A stretch of 64,000 nucleotides of DNA from Aquimarina sediminis. GTDB lineage: Bacteria > Bacteroidota > Bacteroidia > Flavobacteriales > Flavobacteriaceae. Where the stretch lies: NCBI RefSeq assembly GCF_002895435.1, contig NZ_POYJ01000005.1:186001-250000 (forward strand). The letters run 5' to 3'. Of the stretch, positions 19,280-27,637 are shown in pieces (position 1 is the stretch's first letter; each line of letters begins with the position of its first letter). A program made the translations under genes and the position numbers. Under the pieces are notes generated by a model that was given only the letters and a program-made list of their open reading frames with translations, had not been told where the DNA came from and did no database searches.

Positions 19280-19669
19280 TTATGATCGATTGCTATAATG
19301 CACTTCTACTTCTCTAATTTCTTCGATATCATATTTCAATATGAGTGTTTTGGAAGTTAAGGTTATGATATACGCTTTTACCTTCTCCCCATTGTTATCT
19401 GTCATAACAATGTATCCGCCATTTATATTTAGTTTCCAGGTTCCGGTTTCCTTTTTTCCTGCTGATACAGAAGAAAAAGTCATGTCTTTTATTAAAAAGA
19501 GATAATCATTTTTTTCTCTTTTGGATGGCTGGTATTCTTTACTACCAATTTTGTAATGATCCAAATGCCAGTTTTCTAACAAGTTGTTTTTTTCGATTCC
19601 TTGAGCACTTGTACAATTCATTGAAGAAAGGAATATTAATGTTATAGAAATTACTATTTTGTTATACAT
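19280..19669 (-). CDS. Lipocalin-like exported small protein
   Basis: This 129-residue protein begins with a signal peptide (MYNKIVISITLIFLSSMNCTSAQ). The mature region ENWHLDHYKIGSKEY, KDMTFSS, ETGTWKLNINGGYIVMT and TLTSKTLILKY follows the short lipocalin-like pattern of Bacteroidota: an N-terminal W strand, a G-T-W strand and an L-T-x-x-x-L-x-L strand. Such proteins are thought to be periplasmic or surface binding proteins; the ligand is unknown. It is the first gene of the operon and carries its own promoter, with the 15-bp AraC-site candidate on the minus strand 55 bp ahead of its ATG. Confidence 0.65.
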   Translation of the reverse strand: MYNKIVISITLIFLSSMNCTSAQGIEKNNLLENWHLDHYKIGSKEYQPSKREKNDYLFLIKDMTFSSVSAGKKETGTWKLNINGGYIVMTDNNGEKVKAYIITLTSKTLILKYDIEEIREVEVHYSNRS

Positions 19670-19694
19670 TAGGTTTTGTTTTTAAAACTTTGTC

Positions 19695-19739
19695 CAAAAT
19701 TATGAGGAGAATAGAGTATGCAGTTTGTCCATTTTAGAC
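19695..19739 (-). promoter_or_regulatory. Promoter with 15-bp regulator-site candidate, envelope operon
   Basis: On the minus strand, GTCTAAAATGGACAA (19739-19725) is followed after exactly 22 bp by a TAATTTTG box (19702-19695) that fits the Bacteroidota -7 consensus TAnnTTTG. No -33 TTG is evident, as expected for an activator-dependent promoter. The same layout occurs at two other promoters nearby. Confidence 0.65.
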
Positions 19740-19871
19740 AAAAGCATAAAAGCATGGGTTTTAGAGAAAAGGAAGGCTATACTAATCATGTAAAATAGAC
19801 TGAATGTATATACGAACTGATTTATGTAATAACTAAACACATGCATACTACTGGGAGAGATCAGAAATAAA

Positions 19872-19916
19872 GTCCAAAATGAACAAATAGATGCATAATG
19901 CTCTAGCATATCTTTG
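19872..19916 (+). promoter_or_regulatory. Promoter with 15-bp regulator-site candidate, AraC/GyrI gene
   Basis: GTCCAAAATGAACAA (19872-19886), a 22-bp spacer, then TATCTTTG (19909-19916) matching TAnnTTTG. The site ends 55 bp before the ATG at 19942, the same distance as at the divergent envelope operon. This suggests autoregulation. Confidence 0.65.
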
Positions 19917-19941
19917 TTCTTTATGGTATAAATTGATAAAA

Positions 19942-20811
19942 ATGGAAAACCCCACACAGCTAGAACGATACAAAAGATTGATCGATTTTATAGACAAGAA
20001 GTTTAAAGAAGAGATTAATATAAAAGACATAGAAGAGATATCATATTATTCTTATAGAAACATCAATAGAATATTTTTAGCCTTGCATCACGAAACAATA
20101 GGGCAATATGTAAAAAGAGTTAAGTTAGAAAAGGCTGCCGAGTACATAAAATTTTCTGATGAAAGTATTTCTGATATAGCTTTCGAAATAGGGTATAGTG
20201 ATATCGCTGCTTTTAGTAAGGCATTCAATAAACAATTTAAATGTTCACCTTCCAACTTCAGGAGTACTCATGAACTTAAACAATACATTACGCAAAAAGC
20301 TATTTTTCCTTTAGATACGGCACAAAAAAAAGTTCTTGATTTTAAAATTGAAGAAATCCCAAGTTTTGAAGTTCTGTATTTGACCTATCAGGGGTCTTAT
20401 GAAAACTTGAAAGAATTAAAAAAAGTGTGGGATCAATTGGCATCCTATGCATTAAAAAAAGGTCTTTTAAATGATGAGACCCTTATAATGGGAGAAATAT
20501 TGGATGATGATCAAATTACTGATGCATTACAGTGTAGGTACAATGCAGCAATTGTGCTAGAAAAAGAAGTAGAATTTTCTTTAAAAGGACTTTTTAAGAC
20601 AAAGCGAATTGAGCACCAAAAGTATGCTAAATTTATCCATAAAGGTAGTCATGAATCTTGTGCAGATACCTATAACCATATTTATGCTCATTGGATGACC
20701 GAGGTACAATTGGAGTTTGAAGACAAACCCACTTTAGAGTTTTATTTGAATGACGAATCTAATACTCCCCAAGAAGATCTACTCACAGAAATTTACATCC
20801 CCGTAAAATAA
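19942..20811 (+). CDS. AraC-family regulator with GyrI-like effector-binding domain
   Basis: The protein has 289 residues from the ATG at 19942 (MENPTQLERYKRLIDF); an upstream in-frame ATG at 19891 would overlap the -7 box and is rejected. Residues about 10-110 form the AraC DNA-binding domain with two helix-turn-helix units (second: ISDIAFEIGYSDIAAFSKAFNKQFKCSPSNFR). Residues about 130-289 form a GyrI-like/SOUL-type domain (FKIEEIPSFEVLYLTYQGSY and C-terminal LEFYLNDESNTPQEDLLTEIYIPV), which binds hydrophobic or cationic small molecules in relatives such as Rob and BmrR. Three matching promoter elements around it suggest it activates itself and its neighbours. Confidence 0.93.
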   Translation: MENPTQLERYKRLIDFIDKKFKEEINIKDIEEISYYSYRNINRIFLALHHETIGQYVKRVKLEKAAEYIKFSDESISDIAFEIGYSDIAAFSKAFNKQFKCSPSNFRSTHELKQYITQKAIFPLDTAQKKVLDFKIEEIPSFEVLYLTYQGSYENLKELKKVWDQLASYALKKGLLNDETLIMGEILDDDQITDALQCRYNAAIVLEKEVEFSLKGLFKTKRIEHQKYAKFIHKGSHESCADTYNHIYAHWMTEVQLEFEDKPTLEFYLNDESNTPQEDLLTEIYIPVK

Positions 20812-20872
20812 TAGCATTGCGAATCGACAATTGTATTTGATATACTATCGACGCAGGTGTAAATGGTACAAT

Positions 20873-20917
20873 GTCCAATTTGAACAATGATTAATCTTAG
20901 TGTGATAGCTACATTTA
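20873..20917 (+). promoter_or_regulatory. Promoter with 15-bp regulator-site candidate, DUF418 gene
   Basis: GTCCAATTTGAACAA (20873-20887), a 22-bp spacer, then TACATTTA (20910-20917), a one-mismatch TAnnTTTG box. It has the same architecture as at the AraC gene and the envelope operon. The site ends 49 bp before the ATG at 20937. Confidence 0.6.
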
Positions 20918-20936
20918 TTTAACAAAACTAGGATGT

Positions 20937-22013
20937 ATGCAAAATAGAATTATAGGAATAGATGTAGCTCGAGCATTTGCAATATTTGGGATGATTATAG
21001 TTAATTTCAAGATGACATTTGGAAATTATGGTAATCAAGGATTGGCTACGATTTTAAATATCTTGGATGGTAAAGCAGCTTCGACTTTTGTGGTTTTGGC
21101 AGGAGTAGGTATTGCGTTAATGTCCAAAGGTTCGTTACAAAACTATAACCTAGCAGGTATACTAAAAATTAAAAAAAAGCTTTTTAAAAAGGCATTGTTC
21201 CTGTTTTTAGTAGGACTTTCTTATTCACTAATATGGCCTGCTGATATTTTGCATTTTTATGGCGTATATATGCTATTAGCAATAGTTTTATTAAGAAGTA
21301 CTCAAACTGTATTGATGCTATTTTCTGCAAGTTTAATAGTTCTTTATCCAATACTTATGATAATTTGGGATTATGATATTGGTTGGGATTATACAGTAAT
21401 GGAATATGAAGACTTATGGACTACTGCAGGCTTTTTTAGGAATCTCTTTTTTAATGGTTTTCATCCAGTAATTCCTTGGAGTGCTTTTATGCTAATCGGT
21501 ATGTGGTTTGGTAAAATGGAATTAGATAATAATGATACTGTTAAAAAAGCTATATGGGTTAGTTTTTCCGTATTTATATGTGCTCAATTTGTGTCATATT
21601 TTTCTATGTTATGTATTCCGGAAGGGGGTCAGGAAACTCGGATTGAGCTGATTTCAATATTGGGTACAAAACCAATGCCTCCGCTACCATTATACATGAT
21701 TTCGGGTAGTAGTATAGCTATATTTACTATTTCGGTATGTATTTTGGTTTCAAAAAAATATAAAAAGTCAAAAGCAATACAGGTTCTAAAGAATACAGGG
21801 CAGTTAGCATTAACATTTTATATTGCTCATGTTGTATTAGGAATCGGAATAGTAGAAGCAATTGGAGTTACTGAAATGGGGCAATATTCAATAAATTTCT
21901 CATTTTTTTTCGCATTGTTATTTATTGTAGGATGTATTATTTTTTCAATAATTGTTAAAAAATATATGAAGCATGGACCTATTGAGTGGGTTATGCGAAA
22001 ATTAACAAATTAA
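20937..22013 (+). CDS. DUF418 family integral membrane protein
   Basis: This 358-residue inner-membrane protein has about nine to ten hydrophobic segments. The N-terminus RIIGIDVARAFAIFGMIIVNF is the conserved opening shared by DUF418 and the heparan-alpha-glucosaminide acetyltransferase-like families. The C-terminal 120 residues (LKNTGQLALTFYIAHVVLG and HGPIEWVMRKL) match DUF418. The substrate and function are unknown; an acyl-transfer or transport role has been suggested for related families. It lies 125 bp downstream of the AraC/GyrI gene with its own promoter element, so it is a candidate regulon member. Confidence 0.85.
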   Translation: MQNRIIGIDVARAFAIFGMIIVNFKMTFGNYGNQGLATILNILDGKAASTFVVLAGVGIALMSKGSLQNYNLAGILKIKKKLFKKALFLFLVGLSYSLIWPADILHFYGVYMLLAIVLLRSTQTVLMLFSASLIVLYPILMIIWDYDIGWDYTVMEYEDLWTTAGFFRNLFFNGFHPVIPWSAFMLIGMWFGKMELDNNDTVKKAIWVSFSVFICAQFVSYFSMLCIPEGGQETRIELISILGTKPMPPLPLYMISGSSIAIFTISVCILVSKKYKKSKAIQVLKNTGQLALTFYIAHVVLGIGIVEAIGVTEMGQYSINFSFFFALLFIVGCIIFSIIVKKYMKHGPIEWVMRKLTN

Positions 22014-22073
22014 AGATAGATATGGACTAATTTTATAGAAGTTACATCCTAAGAATTAGTAACACTCAACTAT

Positions 22074-23123
22074 TTAGTAAGTCTTTTTTTGATGCTTCTT
22101 AATCTGTTCTGCTCTTTTAATTTCAAAAGGAGTGAACCAATCCCAGGTAATACCAACACTAAATTGATTGCCAGAATCTACAAGACGATAATTATAATTG
22201 TCATGACCAGTTATAAATGCTGCAAATACCCCAATATCTCTATTAAAAGGATACCATGTAAAATTTAATTCACCTCTAAAGGGCTCTACAAATGGATGTG
22301 CACCTTGGATAATCTCAGTTTTTACACCAAGAGAATATCTTATTTTCTGTGTATAGGTGTGAATGAATTCATACTCAAAACCAAATCGATTTCGTCCATA
22401 GATATCAATATCAAAATCAGAATATCCACCTTTGTCGATAAAACCAAACATTAAATTGTGATACAACTCCCAGGATACTGAAAAAGAATGTACTTTATAT
22501 GGCTTATCTTCTTTGTTTAAGTTGTTTAATCTAAAATTAGCAGATAGTTTGGTGATATTAGTAGAGAAATTACCATTAGTTCTATTTAAAAGTGCAGAAA
22601 GGTTGGATTGATCATTTATAGTTAGATGTATTTGGCGACACTCCTCTGATTCATCTTCTAACCCCGCTCCAAAAGCACATCCTGATTGCCCATTAGAGTA
22701 ATGCCCTGATTCTAATGCCCAGGCAAAAAAATTGTTGTTTTGAGTTTTAACTAATCCCTGAAAACCAAACAATAATCTATAAGAAGGAGTCTTTACAGGT
22801 AATGAATTCTCTGAAAACATTCTGATATGGGGTTGAAAAAGTGCATAAGCTGCATAACTAAGCTTATGATCAGAGTTTTGCATGATATGACGCATATTAT
22901 TATAGAAACTATAATAAACGATTGGTTTGGCATCAAAAAGAATATCTTCAAATTCACTGGTGTTGGATAAATAACTTATTGATGGTTTTACATGTATGGG
23001 GTAATATTCTTTAAAATCAGAATAGGTAGTTTTAATATTCAAAGAATCTTTAGAGCTTTGCCCTATTAATAAGTTAGCACTACACAGAAATATAAATAGT
23101 TGTAAAACGATACCCCTTTTCAT
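22074..23123 (-). CDS. OMPLA-like outer-membrane phospholipase A1 candidate
   Basis: This 349-residue protein begins with a signal peptide (MKRGIVLQLFIFLCSANLLIGQ). The motif ESGHYSNGQSG places His141, Ser143 and Asn144-Gly145 in the H-x-S-N-G arrangement found at the active site of outer-membrane phospholipase A (His142 and Ser144 of the E. coli enzyme). Alternating strands follow, and the end (DVGVFAAFITGHDNYNYRLVDSG-like region, then FSVGITWDWF) resembles the last OMPLA barrel strands. A third active-site residue (Asn156 in E. coli) could lie in QSNLSALLNRTNG, displaced by an insertion. It is predicted to be an outer-membrane enzyme hydrolysing phospholipids; activity is inferred. Confidence 0.6.
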   Translation of the reverse strand: MKRGIVLQLFIFLCSANLLIGQSSKDSLNIKTTYSDFKEYYPIHVKPSISYLSNTSEFEDILFDAKPIVYYSFYNNMRHIMQNSDHKLSYAAYALFQPHIRMFSENSLPVKTPSYRLLFGFQGLVKTQNNNFFAWALESGHYSNGQSGCAFGAGLEDESEECRQIHLTINDQSNLSALLNRTNGNFSTNITKLSANFRLNNLNKEDKPYKVHSFSVSWELYHNLMFGFIDKGGYSDFDIDIYGRNRFGFEYEFIHTYTQKIRYSLGVKTEIIQGAHPFVEPFRGELNFTWYPFNRDIGVFAAFITGHDNYNYRLVDSGNQFSVGITWDWFTPFEIKRAEQIKKHQKKTY

Positions 23124-23356
23124 TTTTAATGAATTTTGATTGAACCCCGAAGAAAAGTGAATTTACTATTTATCTTTTAAGAATAAGAGGTAAACTAAGA
23201 AAAATATGTTACTTGAAAAGTAAAAAAAAATCTATTAAGTTTTCTTCGGAGAAAAAAGTACTGATTGTTTAAACTATTACGTATTACAAGCTAGTTAAAA
23301 TACAAAAGAAGATCTAACTAAGTCTTTTATTAGTAGGTGCGTTTTTGGTAAAAGTT

Positions 23357-24151
23357 CTATACTTCAAAATCATCAACATCATCGAATGTTACTTCTGCGA
23401 AGTAATTGATATCATTGTCAATAGGAGAATAATTATCTTCCATCATCTTATAGCTTCTGATTTTACTTACTTCAAATATTGGAGAAGATAGAAACGGTGT
23501 TTTGATTTTTGAAACCTTAAACAATGGTGTTAATCCTTTCTTGGATATCAGTTCTGTACTTAAACCTTTAGAGAAAGTTGCACCTAATTCTAATGAACCA
23601 TCCGCTATATCAAGAGCGCTGGTACCAATATTACCATTTGCTCTAATATCGATTGCACCATTTTTTTCGCTAGAAATTAGAATAGTAGAACTATCGGCAA
23701 CTACTAATTCTGTTATAATAACATAATCTTTATCCCACTTTCCATTTTTGTACAGATCCAAAATGGTATCGCCCAATTTAATTTGATCTTTAATAGAATG
23801 GTTATAAGTTCCGTTTGCTTTAAATAGAATTGCGTTTTCTTTTGAAAAAGAAACATTAAACCCTGCATCCAAATCTGTTAAAGTACTATACGAAGGAGAT
23901 ACTGTTCCCGAAAGTTTGGCTGTCAAAGTAACTGCTCCTTTTGATGAGTGACTTATTGATGATGGTGTTTTGTCATATTCTATATCAAAATCAACTTTGA
24001 ACTTATCATCACTAAGATTACCAATCTTAGTGAATTCTCTTCCTCTCATTAAACCTATATCACCCAATGCCAAGGGTGTTCCTGGTAACCAAGTGGCTAA
24101 ATACTTAAATTGCCTATATAGTTCTCTTGTATACTTTCTACTCGTTTTCAT
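23357..24151 (-). CDS. Unknown-family protein with beta-rich pattern, no signal peptide
   Basis: The protein has 264 residues. It has no signal peptide and no transmembrane helix; the N-terminus is basic (MKTSRKYTRELYRQFK). A conserved-looking opening ATWLPGTPLALGDIGLM is followed by beta-rich segments: AVTLTAKLSGTVSP, GFNVSFSKENAILFKANGTY, LGDTILDLYKNGKWDKDYV, IITELVVADSSTILISSE and GLTPLFKVSKIKTPF. I have the impression of similar uncharacterised proteins in other phyla, but I cannot name a family or function. The last 35 residues are acidic and probably disordered. Two dyad-symmetric elements lie in its upstream region. Confidence 0.75.
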   Translation of the reverse strand: MKTSRKYTRELYRQFKYLATWLPGTPLALGDIGLMRGREFTKIGNLSDDKFKVDFDIEYDKTPSSISHSSKGAVTLTAKLSGTVSPSYSTLTDLDAGFNVSFSKENAILFKANGTYNHSIKDQIKLGDTILDLYKNGKWDKDYVIITELVVADSSTILISSEKNGAIDIRANGNIGTSALDIADGSLELGATFSKGLSTELISKKGLTPLFKVSKIKTPFLSSPIFEVSKIRSYKMMEDNYSPIDNDINYFAEVTFDDVDDFEV

Positions 24152-24550
24152 GATATGTGTTATTGATTAATAATTCTACTCTGGTGCTGCACCACAACAT
24201 CTGTAACCGAATGTTTATATAGTAAACATCGGCTTTAATGATATATTATGATGTAAATCTACACTTTGTGTTAAGTAGAAAAAATACCCAGTAAAGGGGA
24301 TATTAAAGTGGGCAGATTCTTAATCTTCATATACAACTTAATAGAAAAGTAAGTTTTGAATTAGAAGTAGATTTTATATAAAGTGTTTGCTAAAATTCAG
24401 TATTTGTTTTTGTAATTACAATTTTTTTTACAATAGATTATAGTTATAGTGTTATCTGTTTAAAATATTTGATTTTATTGTTAGGATAGCTAACATTGTC
24501 TTTATTTGTGATCAATCAACAACGTTTTTTAATCCATAAAATTCCAACTT
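24152..24550. promoter_or_regulatory. Divergent promoter region with two or three dyad elements
   Basis: This 399-bp region separates the unknown-family gene (minus) and the catalase gene (plus). It contains three dyads: TGGTGC-T-GCACCA at 24182-24194, a perfect 13-bp dyad with a single central base; ATGTTTA-TATAG-TAAACAT at 24211-24229; and GTTAG-GATAG-CTAAC at 24480-24494, about 57 bp before the catalase ATG. The first two lie in front of the unknown-family gene. No regulator can be assigned. The rest is AT-rich with no gene. Confidence 0.45.
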
Positions 24551-26017
24551 ATGAATGATCATCAAAACAAACTAACTTCGGTTTCAGGAAAACCGATTGC
24601 AGAAAATCAAAACGTACAAACAGCAGGAAAGCGTGGACCAATGTTACTACAAGATGTGTGGTATTTAGAAAAAATGGCACACTTTGATAGAGAGGTTATT
24701 CCAGAGAGGCGTATGCATGCAAAAGGGTCGGCAGCCTATGGTTCTTTTACAGTAACACATGATATTACCAAATATACCAAAGCAAAGATATTTTCTGAAA
24801 TAGGAAAGAAAACTGACACTTTTTTACGTTTTTCTACTGTAGCTGGAGAACGTGGTGCTGCCGATGCAGAAAGAGATATCCGTGGTTTTGCCGTAAAATT
24901 TTATACAGAAGAAGGAAACTGGGATTTAGTAGGTAACAATACCCCGATTTTTTTTATAAGAGATCCCTATAAGTTTCCTGATCTGAACAAAGCTGTAAAA
25001 AGAGATCCCAAGACAAATTTGCGAAGTGCCAATAATAATTGGGATTATTGGACATTATTACCAGAATCATTGCATCAAGTTACCATGACTATGAGTGAAA
25101 GAGGTATTCCAAAATCTTATCGCCATATGAATGGCTATGGTAGTCATACATTTAGTTTTATAAATGAAAAAAATGAACGTTTTTGGGTAAAATTTCATTT
25201 TAAAACTGCACAAGGTATCGAGTGTTTAACAGATCATGAAGCTGAAGTTTTAGTGGGTAAAGACAGAGAAAGTCATCAACGTGATCTATTTGATAGTATT
25301 GAAAAGGGGGATTTTCCAAAATGGAATGTAAAAATCCAGATTATGCCTGAAGAAGATGCCAAAGAGTATCGTTTTAACCCTTTTGATTTAACAAAAGTAT
25401 GGCCTCATAGTGATTACCCATTGCTAGATGTGGGAGTCTTAGAATTGAATAAAAATCCGGATAATTATTTTGCAGAAGTAGAGCAATCTGCTTTTAATCC
25501 GGCAAACGTAGTTCCTGGTATTAGTTTTTCTCCAGATAGGATGTTGCAAGGACGTTTATTTTCTTATGGTGATACACAACGTTATCGTTTGGGTGTTAAT
25601 CATTATCAAATCCCTGTAAATGCCCCAAAATGTCCATTCCATAACCATCACAAGGATGGAGCTATGCGAGTAGATGGAAATGGTGGTGGAACAGTGCATT
25701 ATGAACCAAACAGTTATGGGAAATGGCAAGAGCAAAAGCAGTATTCCGAACCGCCATTAGAAATTGGAGAGGTAGGTGATCATTGGGATTTTCGAGAAGA
25801 TGATAACGATTATTTTACACAACCAGGAAATCTGTTTAGAATTATGACACCCGAGCAACAACAAATGTTGTTTGAAAATACAGCAAGGTCAGTCGGCGGA
25901 GCAGAAAAATTTATACAAGAGCGCCATATTTCTAATTGCTACAAGGCTGATCCAGAATATGGAAAAGGTGTTGCTAAGGCATTAGGGATAGAGCTTACCA
26001 AATTGGATATGGTATAA
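24551..26017 (+). CDS. katA: Cytosolic monofunctional haem catalase
   Basis: This 488-residue small-subunit catalase has no signal peptide. The distal His is at residue 56 ([12 protein letters not shown]), the catalytic Asn at 129 ([14 protein letters not shown]), and the proximal haem Tyr is in [14 protein letters not shown]. It converts hydrogen peroxide to water and oxygen in the cytosol. The next gene is a second catalase with a signal peptide, so both compartments are protected from adjacent genes. An inverted repeat at 24480-24494 may be a regulatory site. Confidence 0.97.
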   Translation: MNDHQNKLTSVSGKPIAENQNVQTAGKRGPMLLQDVWYLEKMAHFDREVIPERRMHAKGSAAYGSFTVTHDITKYTKAKIFSEIGKKTDTFLRFSTVAGERGAADAERDIRGFAVKFYTEEGNWDLVGNNTPIFFIRDPYKFPDLNKAVKRDPKTNLRSANNNWDYWTLLPESLHQVTMTMSERGIPKSYRHMNGYGSHTFSFINEKNERFWVKFHFKTAQGIECLTDHEAEVLVGKDRESHQRDLFDSIEKGDFPKWNVKIQIMPEEDAKEYRFNPFDLTKVWPHSDYPLLDVGVLELNKNPDNYFAEVEQSAFNPANVVPGISFSPDRMLQGRLFSYGDTQRYRLGVNHYQIPVNAPKCPFHNHHKDGAMRVDGNGGGTVHYEPNSYGKWQEQKQYSEPPLEIGEVGDHWDFREDDNDYFTQPGNLFRIMTPEQQQMLFENTARSVGGAEKFIQERHISNCYKADPEYGKGVAKALGIELTKLDMV

Positions 26018-26113
26018 TCATAAGTAGTATTTAATAATTAAATAAGTAATAAATATAACTCCTACAGAGTCTTGAAAAAGGCAGGGGCTGGGAGACTAAT
26101 TTCTAAATTTGAA

Positions 26114-27622
26114 ATGAAAAAATCGATTATAATCTGCGCATTCATGGCAATGTCAATATTGACTTTTGCCCAAGAAACAAGTGACAACAACATGACCTCA
26201 AGCGGAGGAACGCCTTTAAACGGAGATAAGGAATCTTTAACTGTCGGAAAAACAGGTCCCGTTTTGCTAGAAGATGTGCATCTGATAGAAAAACTACAAC
26301 ACTTTAGTAGAGAGAGGATACCTGAGAGAGTAATGCACCCAAGAGGTACGGGAGCACAGGGATATTTTATAACTACAAAAAATATTGATGAGTTAACAAA
26401 AGCCAAAATATTTTCGGAAGTAAATAAAAAAACACCTGTACTAGTTAGGTTTTCTAGTGTTATTCATTCTAAAGGATCCCCAGAAACAGCTAGAGACCCT
26501 AGAGGGTTTGCTATTAAGTTTTATACAGAAGAAGGAAATTGGGATCTAGTAGGGAATCATATACCTACATTTTTTATTAGAGATGCCATTAAATTCCCTG
26601 ATTTTACCCATGCAAATAAACCTTCGCCTATAACGAATTTGCAAGATGAAAATCGCATATTCGATTATTTTTCTCTAACTCCCGAAGCTACTCAGACACT
26701 TACATGGCTGTTTTCTGATAATGGGACTCCTAAATCATATCGAGAAATGGACGGTTTTGGAGTAAATACCTTCAAGTTTATAAATGATAAGGGAGATATT
26801 CATTGGGTGAAATTTCATTTTAAATCTCATCAAGGAATTAAAAACCTATCGGCAGATGAACTGGTAAAGGTGCAAGGAAAAGATTTTAATCATATGACTC
26901 GTGATTTATATGAAAATATTGCCAAAGGGAATTTTCCTAAATGGGATTTAATGGTCAAAGTAATTCCAAACAAGGATATCAATAAGTATGACTTTAATAT
27001 TTTTGATGATACCAAGCAGTGGTTTGATGTAGAAGAATTTAAGGTAGGGACTTTGGTCTTGGATCGTATTCCTCCAAACTTTTTTCAGTATACAGAAAGT
27101 GCCGCTTTTGCTCCTTCTCGAGTAGTGCCAGGGATAGGATTCTCTCCTGATAAAATGCTTCAGGGAAGAAACTTCTCTTATGCCGATGCGCAAATGTATC
27201 GCCTGGGTAAAAATCATCAATTGTTACCTGCAAATAGGCCACTAGTTAAAGTGAAAAATTATCATATTGATGGTTCTATGAATTTTGAAGAAAGAACTGG
27301 TGATATCAACTATTTTCCAAGCCACAAAAGTAAATTAACAACCACATTTAAGGCAGAAGATAAAAGGCTAATCCAAGGGTATATGGTGAGAGAAGAAATT
27401 CAAAGACCAAGAGATTTTTATCAAGCTGGAATTTTGTATAGAGGATATACAAAATCAGAAAAAGACAATCTCATAAAGAATTGGGTTAGTGCTTTGATCA
27501 AAGTAAAAGATATCAATGTACAAGCAAAAATGGTGAGCTTTTTATATAAAGCAGATAAGGATTATGGTATGCGTGTAGGTAATGGACTTAAACTGTCTAA
27601 AGAAATGTATAGTAAACAATAA
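26114..27622 (+). CDS. Exported (periplasmic) haem catalase
   Basis: The protein has 502 residues from the ATG at 26114, which creates a signal peptide (MKKSIIICAFMAMSILTFAQ); a TTG at 26072 would extend it and hide the signal. Catalase motifs are complete: the distal His in RVMHPRGTGAQG, the Asn in DLVGNHIPTFFIRD and the proximal Tyr in RNFSYADAQMYRLG. It resembles the KatB-type catalases that are exported. It starts 97 bp after the cytosolic catalase and is followed after 15 bp by an exported ankyrin-repeat protein, an arrangement known from the katB-ankB pair of Pseudomonas aeruginosa. Confidence 0.93.
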   Translation: MKKSIIICAFMAMSILTFAQETSDNNMTSSGGTPLNGDKESLTVGKTGPVLLEDVHLIEKLQHFSRERIPERVMHPRGTGAQGYFITTKNIDELTKAKIFSEVNKKTPVLVRFSSVIHSKGSPETARDPRGFAIKFYTEEGNWDLVGNHIPTFFIRDAIKFPDFTHANKPSPITNLQDENRIFDYFSLTPEATQTLTWLFSDNGTPKSYREMDGFGVNTFKFINDKGDIHWVKFHFKSHQGIKNLSADELVKVQGKDFNHMTRDLYENIAKGNFPKWDLMVKVIPNKDINKYDFNIFDDTKQWFDVEEFKVGTLVLDRIPPNFFQYTESAAFAPSRVVPGIGFSPDKMLQGRNFSYADAQMYRLGKNHQLLPANRPLVKVKNYHIDGSMNFEERTGDINYFPSHKSKLTTTFKAEDKRLIQGYMVREEIQRPRDFYQAGILYRGYTKSEKDNLIKNWVSALIKVKDINVQAKMVSFLYKADKDYGMRVGNGLKLSKEMYSKQ

Positions 27623-27637
27623 GTATAGAATTGAGAG

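Noticed and set aside
19700-19957. An 85-codon minus-strand frame between the lipocalin-like gene and the AraC gene
   Set aside because: It overlaps the AraC promoter region and the two 15-bp sites, has no family resemblance and no ribosome-binding site; it is most simply a chance frame in AT-rich DNA.
23357-24151. Bacterial gasdermin for the unknown 264-residue protein
   Set aside because: The length and beta-rich pattern are compatible, but I see no N-terminal acylation cysteine, no adjacent protease gene and no sequence I recognise as gasdermin; kept only as a structural search to run.
24182-24194. TGGTGC-T-GCACCA as an RNA hairpin or terminator
   Set aside because: A one-base loop cannot form a stable hairpin and there is no T run; a protein-binding dyad is more likely.
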